Of a stretch of 64,000 nucleotides of DNA, positions 42,762 to 50,602 are shown one piece after another. The notes beneath the pieces are model-generated. The model ran no database searches. It had not been told where the DNA came from and saw nothing but the letters and a program-made list of their open reading frames with translations. This DNA comes from Microterricola viridarii (GTDB lineage: Bacteria; Actinomycetota; Actinomycetes; Actinomycetales; Microbacteriaceae). The stretch covers positions 1,798,001 through 1,862,000 of the forward strand of contig NZ_LT629742.1 of NCBI RefSeq assembly GCF_900104895.1, given 5' to 3'. The number at the start of each line of letters is the position of its first letter. Position 1 is the stretch's first letter. A program made the position numbers and the translations under genes.

Positions 42762-44306
42762 TCAGTCGCCGAGTTCGGGGCCATGCTTGCTAAGCGCGGT
42801 GGCGGGCGTGGCGTCGTCGAACCACGCGGCACGTTCGAGTCTCCGCTTGCGTTGCTCAGGTGTCAGCGCTTTGCGTTCTGCGTGTTGCGCAGCCGACACC
42901 GGCGGTAGGCCTAAGCGACGGCTACGCGCGTTGATCTTGCGAAGCTTGTCTGAGTTGTCTGAGTTGTCTGAGTTGTCTGAGTCGTCTGGGGCGTCTGGGG
43001 CGGCCAAGACAGTCGTGGTGGCGTCACCCGCACCTGAGACCCAGAGAGTCGATTGGGCGACTTCCTGGGCTTCGTCAGCTTCGCCGGTATTCGAAGGCGA
43101 TGGAGTGTCGGGAAGCTGCTCGGCGGACTGCGGAGGGGTGACGGCGGGCTTCTGCACCGCCGTCGCCGAAGTCTTATCCATGATGTAGTCAGCGATCATG
43201 CGTTGTGTGTTGGCCTCAGCTTGTTTGCCGACCTCCTCCAGCGCGGCCAGCATCCGCTCATTCATCGATGTCATCCGCGCCGCCGGCTTGTGCTGTGGGG
43301 TTGGCGGGACCGACGGCGACACTGTGGCAATGACAGGCACGAGCAAAGCCTGTGCTTGCACCAACGCACCATTGCGCGCCAGAGCCTCCTCCACAGCGTC
43401 CATCTCGAAGTCTGCGCCGAGCGTTGCGCACCGTCGCCGGGCGCTCGATGAGGGTTCGGCGAGTGTGCCGTCGGGCTGCTCGCGGAGCATGCCATAAGAG
43501 ATTCCACGGCCCTTCTTGCCTCGCTGCTCAATGCGCACGCCGTAAGTTCGGCCGGCCTCGACGAAGCTAGCCCAGTCAGTCGCAGCAGGATCCGTAAGAG
43601 CCCGCCCGATGCAGTGCTTGAGAACTGTCGCGCTGAACGGCTCTGGATCGTGTGGAAACCCGAACTCGTCGGCGATCTCGTTGTTGACCTCCCACTGGAT
43701 GTGGCGCTGGAACTCGCGAAGCTCGCTGTGCTGAACAGAGTGCGCTCTTCGCATGCCACTCGGCTCGCCGCGCTCTCGGCGCTCGGTTGCGTCAGAGAAC
43801 GCCTGCTTGAGATCTGCGCGCTGCTCGAACCCTTCGGACTCGAGAACTCGCTCATGAGCTTCGACGAGGCGGGAATGCATGACGATGCTGCTGTTGAGGC
43901 TCTTGCCCGTCTTGGTTTCGATGCTGTTAATGACCAGATGATTGTGAATGCACCCGGTCTTGCCATCACGCTGAGTGACAACGAGCACTTGCCGTCCAGG
44001 GAACCTGTCTTCGGCGAGAGCCCTCCCGAGTTTTTGCGCGGTCAGCCAGGAGTCGGGTGAGTCGGGCAGGAGCTCGTCCTTGCCGAACGATTCGATCACG
44101 TGGTACGCCTGCACGTAGGCGCCGGCTTTGTCCTTGTTGAACTTCTTGCGCACATCGCGCATCTGCTTGTCAGCAACTGACACGAGCAACCCGCCGACAC
44201 CGGAAGCCATGACGTATCGCTCGCCCCGCTGGTCCTTCTTGTCGGCGAGGACATAGTTGACTAGTGCAGCGCTGCTGCGCGTTGGGCTCGCCATGATGAC
44301 CGCCAT
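42762..44306 (-). CDS. MOBP-type relaxase (mobilisation nuclease)
   Basis: This 514-residue protein would nick the element at its transfer origin. The N-terminal relaxase domain has SSAALVNYVLADKKDQRGER, AYVQAYHVIESFGKDEL, and the metal-binding His block GCIHNHLVINSIETKTGKSL near residues 116-130. The C-terminal half is a low-complexity linker with an SDN repeat followed by KINARSRRLGLPPVSAAQH. It lies 3 bp after the MobC-like gene. Together they define a mobilisable element. Confidence 0.9.
   Translation of the reverse strand: MAVIMASPTRSSAALVNYVLADKKDQRGERYVMASGVGGLLVSVADKQMRDVRKKFNKDKAGAYVQAYHVIESFGKDELLPDSPDSWLTAQKLGRALAEDRFPGRQVLVVTQRDGKTGCIHNHLVINSIETKTGKSLNSSIVMHSRLVEAHERVLESEGFEQRADLKQAFSDATERRERGEPSGMRRAHSVQHSELREFQRHIQWEVNNEIADEFGFPHDPEPFSATVLKHCIGRALTDPAATDWASFVEAGRTYGVRIEQRGKKGRGISYGMLREQPDGTLAEPSSSARRRCATLGADFEMDAVEEALARNGALVQAQALLVPVIATVSPSVPPTPQHKPAARMTSMNERMLAALEEVGKQAEANTQRMIADYIMDKTSATAVQKPAVTPPQSAEQLPDTPSPSNTGEADEAQEVAQSTLWVSGAGDATTTVLAAPDAPDDSDNSDNSDNSDKLRKINARSRRLGLPPVSAAQHAERKALTPEQRKRRLERAAWFDDATPATALSKHGPELGD
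42946..42999. repeat. 9-bp in-frame repeat inside the relaxase gene
   Basis: TTGTCTGAG is present in four exact copies followed by two imperfect ones. In the minus-strand frame this encodes SDN repeats in the linker of the relaxase, so unit gain or loss would keep the frame. Confidence 0.85.
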
Positions 44307-44309
44307 GGC

Positions 44310-44828
44310 TCAACCCTCGCCGTGGCGAGGGAACCCGCGAGCGACCAAGAGTGCGATCCTGTGCTCGATGTCATCGGGCACGGCGCGAAGCGCTGCGACG
44401 CCTTCGAGCGCTGCGGAAATCTCCGCCGCAATGACTGGGTCACCCATGTTGAGCCTTTTGGAAATCTGATTCAGATTGCCGCTCAGGTGGGCAGCATGAT
44501 TGCGTATCGGGCCGAGCTCGTAGCCGAGTCGGTCGGAGATCGCGTGCAAGCCCCAGCCGGTTGAAGCTGTGCCGCTGCGCTCGATCGCAAGCGCCCTAGA
44601 TTCGACGTCGGCCGCACCCAGCTTGTCGGTGATGAGCAGCCGAAGTGCCTCGCTGAAAGTGACCGCGTCGAGGTCGCGACCGCTCGTCTCGGCCAACGCT
44701 CGCCGCACGTCTTCGACCGCTCGTTCCTCATCGTCGCTGAATCTCAACGTGCGGCGCTTCGCGAAGTTGACGGCCTTCTTCCTCGGACGCTTCGGCGTCG
44801 CTTCGCTCGCCTCATCGTTCCTCGTCAT
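44310..44828 (-). CDS. MobC-like mobilisation accessory protein
   Basis: This 172-residue protein is basic at the N-terminus (PKRPRKKAVNFAKRRTLRFS) and has a predicted ribbon-helix-helix-like start. The C-terminal part NHAAHLSGNLNQISKRLNMG is characteristic of MobC proteins that help the relaxase open the transfer origin. It directly precedes the relaxase gene. The transfer origin is expected in the 44829-45130 region upstream. Confidence 0.85.
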   Translation of the reverse strand: MTRNDEASEATPKRPRKKAVNFAKRRTLRFSDDEERAVEDVRRALAETSGRDLDAVTFSEALRLLITDKLGAADVESRALAIERSGTASTGWGLHAISDRLGYELGPIRNHAAHLSGNLNQISKRLNMGDPVIAAEISAALEGVAALRAVPDDIEHRIALLVARGFPRHGEG

Positions 44829-45047
44829 CAGTCCGCCCCCTTCGCTCGGTCTCTCTTGCAGCCTGGTCCTGTGTTTCCCACGCTCCGCGAGGGTGGTACC
44901 AGCCTACAAGAGAGACGGCAAGCAGTTTATCCGTCAGACATATCGCTTCGCTCTTGTCTTCCGCACAACGGCTTGGTCAGGCCTCCGGCCCGACACCCGG
45001 GGGAGCGCTGGTGCCTCCCCCCGCCTGCGCCGGGTCCCCCCTCCGAG

Positions 45048-45094
45048 ACGACGAAACCCCGCCGCACCGTACGGTACTGACGGGGTTTCGTCGT
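45048..45094. other. Long hairpin in the mob control region (transfer origin or terminator)
   Basis: ACGACGAAACCCCG pairs exactly with CGGGGTTTCGTCGT, a 14-bp stem. The 19-bp loop contains the perfect palindrome ACCGTACGGT. It lies 37 bp after the stop of the minus-strand gene at 45131 and 220 bp before mobC. Both a terminator and part of an oriT fit this position. Confidence 0.6.
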
Positions 45095-45130
45095 GCGCAT
45101 CGCCACAGCCATGCTGTGACTCCTCAACGG

Positions 45131-45511
45131 TCATCCAATCGGGCGGAAGCCCGTCGTTTGACCGGAAGCAGTCGACGCCGCGCCAAGCGCGGTCGCCGCC
45201 TGTGGCCGCTGCTGGGACCCGGCAGCGCGCAAGTCTCGCTCGCCGACGAGCAGCGCAACTGCCTCGACAAGACGGGCGCTTCGTTTGGTCTCGTCCTTGT
45301 CGGTCGAGACCTGCACTGGTCCGTTCTTGCCCTCCCGCGTCGCCGGCTTCTCGGGTTCGATGCGGAGCATCTCGTAGAGCTCCTCGGCCGCCGCGCAGCG
45401 CGCGAACGCTGCGGTCTTCACGGACTCCTTTACTCGCCTGTCGTACGCTTCTTGCTCGGCATGGAGCTTGGCGATCTGTTCAGCTCGGATCTGCGACTTT
45501 GTTCGCCTCAT
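45131..45511 (-). CDS. Small charged coiled-coil protein of the mob region
   Basis: This 126-residue protein begins MRRTKSQIRAEQIAKLHAEQ and is helical and charged through residue 60, then low-complexity. It lies between DUF2637 and MobC genes on the same strand. Such proteins are common in mobilisable elements, but no family was recognised. Confidence 0.6.
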   Translation of the reverse strand: MRRTKSQIRAEQIAKLHAEQEAYDRRVKESVKTAAFARCAAAEELYEMLRIEPEKPATREGKNGPVQVSTDKDETKRSARLVEAVALLVGERDLRAAGSQQRPQAATALGAASTASGQTTGFRPIG

Positions 45512-45646
45512 GTTCGTTCCTTCGCGTCATGTGTCTGTTGTAGTGGTGAGCGGTGTGCCACACGCAGCTCTTGCCTGCGCTCAGCTCGGTCGGTTTGATG
45601 GACGCGGTCAGCTCCATTTCTCGTTTTCACGTGGTTCGGAAACTAC

Positions 45647-46645
45647 TCACCCGCTGGCGCGCAACATGTCAGGAGCTTGCTTGCGAGCATCGGCGAGACG
45701 ACGCAACACTGTCCGGTCGTTCAGGGGCTTCCCTGCCTCCTCGAAAAGCTGCGACAGAGTTGCCTTTGTCACGTCACGCCCAGTGGCGGCTCGCGAAACG
45801 ATCCAATTGACCTGTCCTGCCCGGTCAGCCGGGATCGACTCCACTGCGTGCAGGCGCGCTACCGGATCCGTAGGCGTGACAACGTGAGTCGCGCCCGTAA
45901 TAAGAGCGACAGTCACTGCGTCAGGTGTTGTGTCAGGGGTGACAGCAGCAGCGACAGGTTTGTCGTGGATCGCGACAGTCGCGCCAACCCTTGTCGTGCC
46001 AGTGTCGGGGGCGGTGACAGCTGCGACAGTGGCCGCGACAGCAGCGCTATTCTCTACCTTTGAGCTGACTGGTACAGGTGACGCTGGCATGACAACGTCG
46101 TCGATTGACACGAGTTTCGCGACCGGCGGTTCGGTCGGTGTCAACAGGCGCACGAGCATCTCGCTGGATAGCAGCAGCCCAACCGGTGGGATGGCACCCA
46201 CGAAGATTGCGAACCCCATCGAGATGCCTTGGCTGGGGTCGTACAGGGCTGCTGTGTGCACACCGTTTCCAACAACTGACACGATGGCGAATCCCGACAA
46301 CGTGACCCACGGCCACACTGTCGCACGGCGTGAACGACCGCGCCAGGCGAAGATCACGAGCATCGCGGTGACGATGCTGCCATCCACGATCAACGGCCAC
46401 GCCCACGCAATACCCGCGGGAATACCCGAGCGGGACGCGAGGTCACGCAACACCTCAAACGAGAGGACGAAGGCCAGCATAGATATTCCCGCCACTAACG
46501 CCGCAGCCACAGCGGTTAGCAAACGCGGGACGCGAGCCGGAGCTGAATTGGTAGAGCTCTTGGTGGTGCCGGCAAACGTTCTCGGATCCGCCCCGCCTTC
46601 CGTGGGGTGGATTCTTGTTTCTGGGGAGTGTGAGTCTACGGTCAT
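45647..46645 (-). CDS. DUF2637-type four-helix membrane protein
   Basis: This 332-residue protein starts at an ATG overlapping the excisionase-like stop (ATGA). Four hydrophobic helices lie at about 40-170 (LLTAVAAALVAGISMLAFVL, GIAWAWPLIVDGSIVTAMLV, VTLSGFAIVSVVGNGVHTAA, FAIFVGAIPPVGLLLSSEML). The IAWAWPLIVDG block is the hallmark of DUF2637, found in actinobacterial integrative elements. A long Val/Thr/Ala-rich linker and a C-terminal helical domain follow. It may act in transfer or replication control at the membrane. Confidence 0.85.
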   Translation of the reverse strand: MTVDSHSPETRIHPTEGGADPRTFAGTTKSSTNSAPARVPRLLTAVAAALVAGISMLAFVLSFEVLRDLASRSGIPAGIAWAWPLIVDGSIVTAMLVIFAWRGRSRRATVWPWVTLSGFAIVSVVGNGVHTAALYDPSQGISMGFAIFVGAIPPVGLLLSSEMLVRLLTPTEPPVAKLVSIDDVVMPASPVPVSSKVENSAAVAATVAAVTAPDTGTTRVGATVAIHDKPVAAAVTPDTTPDAVTVALITGATHVVTPTDPVARLHAVESIPADRAGQVNWIVSRAATGRDVTKATLSQLFEEAGKPLNDRTVLRRLADARKQAPDMLRASG

Positions 46646-47004
46646 CACGCAGCCCCTTTGAGACGGGCCGCGATGCGGTCGCACTGCTCGTCGGAGAGCG
46701 GGCCGCTGAAGGCAAGTACGCGATTGGCCGCGATTTCCAGCTCCGCGAGGGCGGCGGTTGCTCGGTCAGTCGAGACCTTCACTCTCTCGAGCGCTTCGAG
46801 CGCGGAGAGGCGTACGTAGTACTTGATGCCGACGCGCTCGTAGGGGAGCGTGCCGTCCTTAACGCGGCGCCGGATGGTGTACATGGATCCGAAGCGGCGC
46901 TCGCCGCGCTCATTCCGGATCTCGGACGCCTCGGAGAAGTCGAGGAGGACATCCTCGGTTGGCGCTGCGAAAGGTCGCAGGTGGGTGATGGGGGCAAGGG
47001 GCAT
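46645..47004 (-). CDS. Excisionase-like / MerR-type helix-turn-helix protein
   Basis: This 119-residue protein starts at ATG 47004 behind GAGG. The block GSMYTIRRRVKDGTLPYERV followed by KYYVRLSALEAL is the usual winged-helix signature of excisionases and similar DNA-binding proteins. It is the first gene of the leftward mob operon. A perfect dyad covers its ribosome-binding site, suggesting autoregulation. It could also act as the recombination directionality factor for the serine recombinase. Confidence 0.72.
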   Translation of the reverse strand: MPLAPITHLRPFAAPTEDVLLDFSEASEIRNERGERRFGSMYTIRRRVKDGTLPYERVGIKYYVRLSALEALERVKVSTDRATAALAELEIAANRVLAFSGPLSDEQCDRIAARLKGAA

Positions 47005-47010
47005 AGTCAA

Positions 47011-47036
47011 CCTCGAAAGTGTCGAAACTTTCGAGG
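47011..47036. promoter_or_regulatory. Perfect dyad overlapping the excisionase-like ribosome-binding site
   Basis: CCTCGAAAGT and ACTTTCGAGG form 10-bp arms around GTCGAA. The inner arm covers the GAGG before ATG 47004. Related half-sites (CTTCGAGG) recur near 47107 and 47132. Confidence 0.6.
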
Positions 47037-47271
47037 GACCGATTCGCCTAACCTATTACCGGTCGTCTGGCGGTCGTGCACCGACGGTGCGCGTCCTCTC
47101 GTCGAACTTCGAGGTGATGTTGCCAGTGCACTTCGAGGGTGTTCTTGCCCTTATATCATTTGGGCCGTGTCCATTATACCGAGGCACGCCTAGCTCTGCC
47201 CGAGATGTTGGTTAGTCGGCGTGTCGCTGCACTCCGGGGCAGTACCCGTTTCTCTATCTAGTCAAGAAACC

Positions 47272-47372
47272 TGTCACATTGTCACCCATGCGTCGGATCC
47301 CGCAAGATCTCGCAGCAGAATCGGGTGACAAGTTGGATGACGGGCGGATGACAGAGGCCGACACAATGTCAC
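47272..47372. repeat. Cluster of TGTCAC/GTGACA motifs in a 480-bp control gap
   Basis: TGTCAC occurs at 47272, 47280 and 47367, and GTGACA at 47325. TTGTCACCC (47279) and GGGTGACAA (47323) are exact inverted partners 35 bp apart. The whole gap 47037-47516 has no gene and lies between the excisionase-like start and the recombinase stop. Binding sites for a replication, transfer or excision protein are likely. Confidence 0.5.
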
Positions 47373-47516
47373 TCTCGCCATGACCCCACGGGGCTCGTTG
47401 CTGGCGAATGCGCTACGACTTTGATTCTCCGGGCGTGCTGCAGCATCTACGTCCTTATTAGCTACTCCGCGCCGGCAATGCAGGCCTGTCGCTGTGGTCC
47501 GCCGTCCAGTGATATC

Positions 47517-49016
47517 TCAGCCTTCGGGCAACTCCCACGCGATGCGCCGCAGCGCCCACGCGCGTTCGGTGTACTTCTCCCCGGTCTCAGGATCGACGCT
47601 GCGCACACCTCTGCTCGCCGGATTGATCGTGAGCTGAAGGCCGAGGTCAGCGATGATCCTTCGCTTCTCGAGCACCGCCAGCGCGTCCCATTTCTCGGGG
47701 AGCGACTCGGACAGTCGAATGTCGCTCAACGGAGACTCCTCCCTAATCGCAGTCAGCTTCGCTTGGGCGCGCTCCAGGCGCTCGCTCAGATCGGCGAGTT
47801 TCTCGCGGGCCTTTGCTTTATCCATCAGTCCCTCGCCCACAAGTTCCGTAACGTCATCGCGCCGCCGTTGCAGGTCGGCGATCTCATTCTGCAGAGGGAG
47901 GGCGTCGTCGCTCGGTCGCATCGCTTTCACGACGCGCTCGTCTGCCAACTTTTTCAGCACGACTGTCCTCACGAGTGCATCTACGTACTCCCCCCGGATC
48001 GACGCGCAGTGCTTGTTGAAGCAGACGTACGCGGTCGTCTTTGCGCGGGTACCATCCTCGCGAAAGACTGGCACTCGGATGGGATGGCCCTTCGCGTTCA
48101 CGGTGTTCGTCCGAGCCTTTAAGTCTTGCAAGTGGGTGAACATCTGTCCGCCGCAGGTGCCGCACGAGAGCATTCCACTCATCAGATGCTTCGGCGTCAC
48201 CGCCCACGAGCGCTTTCGTTTGCGGTTGAGCTTCAACTCTCTGAAATCCTTCCACTGTCGCGGCGTTAGGATCGGAGCCCACTGGATCTTCTTGCCCTCG
48301 TCGAGGTCAACCTCCTCGTCCTTGTAGCTCGAGATACCACCGTAGTGAGAGTTCTCAAGCATTCGCTGGACGCGTGAGCCTTTCCACTGTTCACCTAACA
48401 AAGGCTTGATGCCGCGTCTGTTCCAGTCCATCGCAAGCTCCCGGTAGCTTGCACCCTTGAGAACACGCTCGTAGCCCTCGAGGATGATTTCGGCTTCTTC
48501 GGGCACTTGCACGATCGTCCCGTTGACCCGTTGATAGCCGTAGGGTCGGAGGCTGAATTGCCAGTGGCCGTGCTCCGCGAGCTGTTGGTTCTTGGAAATC
48601 TGGCGAAGCCGCTTTTGTTCGCCTTCATACTGCGACCATGCAGCAACTGTTCGGGCGACTGCGCGTCCAGCGGGCGAGGACAGATCCAAGCCATTCTCCG
48701 CAGAAGTCACGAAATACACAGGGACGCCCACGTCGATGACGCGCTCCAAATCCTTCGTTAGGCGCAAGAGACGATCCTGGTGCCACGCGACAATCGCCTT
48801 CGGCTTCGCCGCGAGCATGGCCTCGAAACCTGGACGCGGTTTGCCTGTCGTCGCACTCTGGTCATTGTCGCTGTAGACATGCTCGACATTGAGATTCAGC
48901 TTCTTTGCAAGCTTTCGGCAGTCCTTCTCGTGTCGCTCGACGCCCAGTTCCTCGCCGCTGCGATCCTGTGACATACGCACGTATATAACGCAGCTTGCTT
49001 GACCAATTGTTGCCAT
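47517..49016 (-). CDS. Large serine recombinase (integrase)
   Basis: This 499-residue protein starts at ATG 49016. The catalytic domain shows VIYVRMSQDRSGEELGVERH with the nucleophile Ser at residue 16, AWHQDRLLRLTKDLERVI and SSPAGRAVARTVAAWSQYEG. A recombinase domain (RPYGYQRVNG, LENSHYGGISSYKDE), a zinc ribbon (LSCGTCGGQM, VCFNKHC) and a coiled coil (RERLERAQ-like helix, KAREKLADLSERLERAQAKL) follow. Such enzymes insert elements at short att sites without cofactors. It lies at the very edge of the foreign DNA, next to truncated dprA, as expected for an integrated element. Confidence 0.95.
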   Translation of the reverse strand: MATIGQASCVIYVRMSQDRSGEELGVERHEKDCRKLAKKLNLNVEHVYSDNDQSATTGKPRPGFEAMLAAKPKAIVAWHQDRLLRLTKDLERVIDVGVPVYFVTSAENGLDLSSPAGRAVARTVAAWSQYEGEQKRLRQISKNQQLAEHGHWQFSLRPYGYQRVNGTIVQVPEEAEIILEGYERVLKGASYRELAMDWNRRGIKPLLGEQWKGSRVQRMLENSHYGGISSYKDEEVDLDEGKKIQWAPILTPRQWKDFRELKLNRKRKRSWAVTPKHLMSGMLSCGTCGGQMFTHLQDLKARTNTVNAKGHPIRVPVFREDGTRAKTTAYVCFNKHCASIRGEYVDALVRTVVLKKLADERVVKAMRPSDDALPLQNEIADLQRRRDDVTELVGEGLMDKAKAREKLADLSERLERAQAKLTAIREESPLSDIRLSESLPEKWDALAVLEKRRIIADLGLQLTINPASRGVRSVDPETGEKYTERAWALRRIAWELPEG

Positions 49017-49050
49017 GGCAAAAGGATATCTAAGAATAACCCTGCCGGGC
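49017..49050. other. Probable attR: junction of element and dprA
   Basis: Between the recombinase start codon and about 49041 the sequence is AT-rich (AAAGGATATCTAAGAATAAC). It then changes abruptly to GC-rich DNA that reads as mid-DprA (PAGHAAAAGRPLGAVPGPV). The crossover dinucleotide should lie within this span. The matching attL is outside the window. Confidence 0.65.
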
Positions 49051-49442
49051 ACGCGGCGGCGGCCGGTCGCCCGCTCGGCGCGGTCCCCGGCCCGGTGACG
49101 AGCCCGGCCTCCGCCGGCTGCCACCGGCTGCTCCGCGACTACGACGCACGCTGTGTGACGAATGCGGCCGAGATGGCCGAGCTGCTGGAGCCGGATGCCG
49201 CGAGTCCGGAGACGAGCTCGGCGCCGGGCCCGGCCGCGGCGGGGCGCAGCCGGGTGCAGGCCGCCCCGGATCAGCTGCGCGTGCTCGACGCGCTCAGCAC
49301 CCGGAGCGCGCGCGGCGTGAGCGATATCGCCGTGCGCAGCGGGATGGCGCCGAACGCCGTCATCGCCACGCTGGGCGTGCTGGAGCTGGAGGGCAGGGCG
49401 CGGGAAGACGAGCGCGGCTGGCTGCGCCGGCAGCCCGGCTAG
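49041..49442 (+). pseudogene. dprA: dprA, C-terminal part, cut off by the integrated element
   Basis: The frame reads AGHAAAAGRPLGAVPGPVTS then AGCHRLLRDYDARCVTNAAE, which is the end of the DprA Rossmann domain. It is followed by the winged-helix domain (LRVLDALSTRSARGVSDIAV, VIATLGVLELEGRAREDE). DprA loads RecA on incoming single-stranded DNA during transformation. Roughly the first two thirds are missing and no native start remains, although an in-frame TTG upstream in element DNA could allow a short chimera. Its place before xerC matches the usual actinobacterial order. Confidence 0.85.
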
Positions 49443-49467
49443 CCGGCTAGCCGGCGCGGGGGCTGAT

Positions 49468-50112
49468 CTAGTCCGCGTGTTCCCCGAGCACTGGCGGCCG
49501 CGGGTCCAGCACAGCGGAGACGATCGCCTCGATGGCGAATTCGCTGGCCTTCGCCAGGTCGACCTCGTCCGGCGTGAGCAGCCACTGCACCTGCAGACCG
49601 TCCATGACGGCCATGATGCTGGCCGAGGCGTGCGCGATGGCCGCCGGTGTCTCGACGCCCCGCTCGGCGCACATGACCTGGAAGGCGTGGACCGCCTCGT
49701 CGCGCAGCGTCTCGTAGCGCTGCTCGAAGTATTCGCGCGCCGGGTTGCCATCGGTCACGGACTCCGCCGACAGCACCGCATAGGCCTGCACGACGCCCGC
49801 GCGCCGCGCGTTCGCGCTGGCCGTGCGGATCAGGTGTCGGAAGAACTCGATGCCGTCCGGGATGTGCTGCTCTTCGAGATCCTCGACGTCGCTCTCATCG
49901 CGATACTTGAGAACCTCCAGGAGCAGCTGATTCTTGGACCCGAAGTGGTGCAGGATCCCGGCGTGCGTCATCTCCACATGCTCGGCGATGTCGATGAGCG
50001 TTCCGTTCGCATACCCCTTGCTGCCGAACACGTCGAGCGCGGCGCGGAGGATCTCCTGGCGTCGCGCGATCGTCTCCGGGCGTTGTCGCGGCTGTCGTTT
50101 TGTCGTGTTCAT
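49468..50112 (-). CDS. TetR/AcrR-family regulator
   Basis: This protein of about 214 residues has an N-terminal HTH, RRQEILRAALDVFGSKGYAN, then TLIDIAEHVEMTHAGILHHF and GSKNQLLLEVL. The C-terminal ligand domain is all-helical (GLQVQWLLTPDEVDLAKASE). ATG 50112 is preferred; GTG 50124 would add four residues, and neither has a good ribosome-binding site. It is divergent from the ABC transporter/beta-glucosidase operon and probably represses it. Confidence 0.88.
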   Translation of the reverse strand: MNTTKRQPRQRPETIARRQEILRAALDVFGSKGYANGTLIDIAEHVEMTHAGILHHFGSKNQLLLEVLKYRDESDVEDLEEQHIPDGIEFFRHLIRTASANARRAGVVQAYAVLSAESVTDGNPAREYFEQRYETLRDEAVHAFQVMCAERGVETPAAIAHASASIMAVMDGLQVQWLLTPDEVDLAKASEFAIEAIVSAVLDPRPPVLGEHAD

Positions 50113-50269
50113 GTGTGTTCGCACTCGGTTCGGCGTAGGAGGTGGGGCTGGCCAGCGGTACGCGGCTCAAGTGTTTCCTGAGCACAGTGTATGGAGTCTG
50201 CGCAGGATTTCGGGGCCAGCGACCGTGTTCGGCGAGCCGCGAAATCCACTCTGGAGAAGATGGCTTGCC

Positions 50270-50293
50270 AACTTGCTGACAGGCCAGTAAGTT
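50270..50293. promoter_or_regulatory. Inverted repeat, probable TetR operator
   Basis: AACTTGCTG and CAGTAAGTT are inverted partners with 8 of 9 matches around a 6-bp spacer. They lie in the 490-bp gap 50113-50602 between the divergent regulator and transporter genes. The rest of that gap shows no gene. Confidence 0.55.
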
Positions 50294-50602
50294 AAACCCT
50301 AGCGCGTTCGACACTCGATGATGAGGAGCACCATTCGTGACACCGAAGTCCGTAGTCGCGACCCAGAGCTGGGCCGCGAGCACTGCTTCCTCCCCGTGTC
50401 ATCTCTGCTCATCCTCGTTTCGCGCTGTGAGTGAGTGTGCCATCGGCCCGTCCGTTGACACCGCGGTCACACGGATGGAGCCCACACAGAAGGGCGACGT
50501 CACACCTCGCGGTCACCAGGCCTGCACCATTGCGCCTGTATTCATGTTGAGTCACCGCGCGGGGGATCCGCTCCGCCGCGCCACAGCACTGAGGAGAAAG
50601 TA

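Noticed and set aside
42374-42793. Frames encoding Leu/Ala or Lys/Gln/Gly repeats across the 9-bp array
   Set aside because: The coding look comes only from the tandem repeat; no start site, ribosome-binding site or conserved flank supports a gene.
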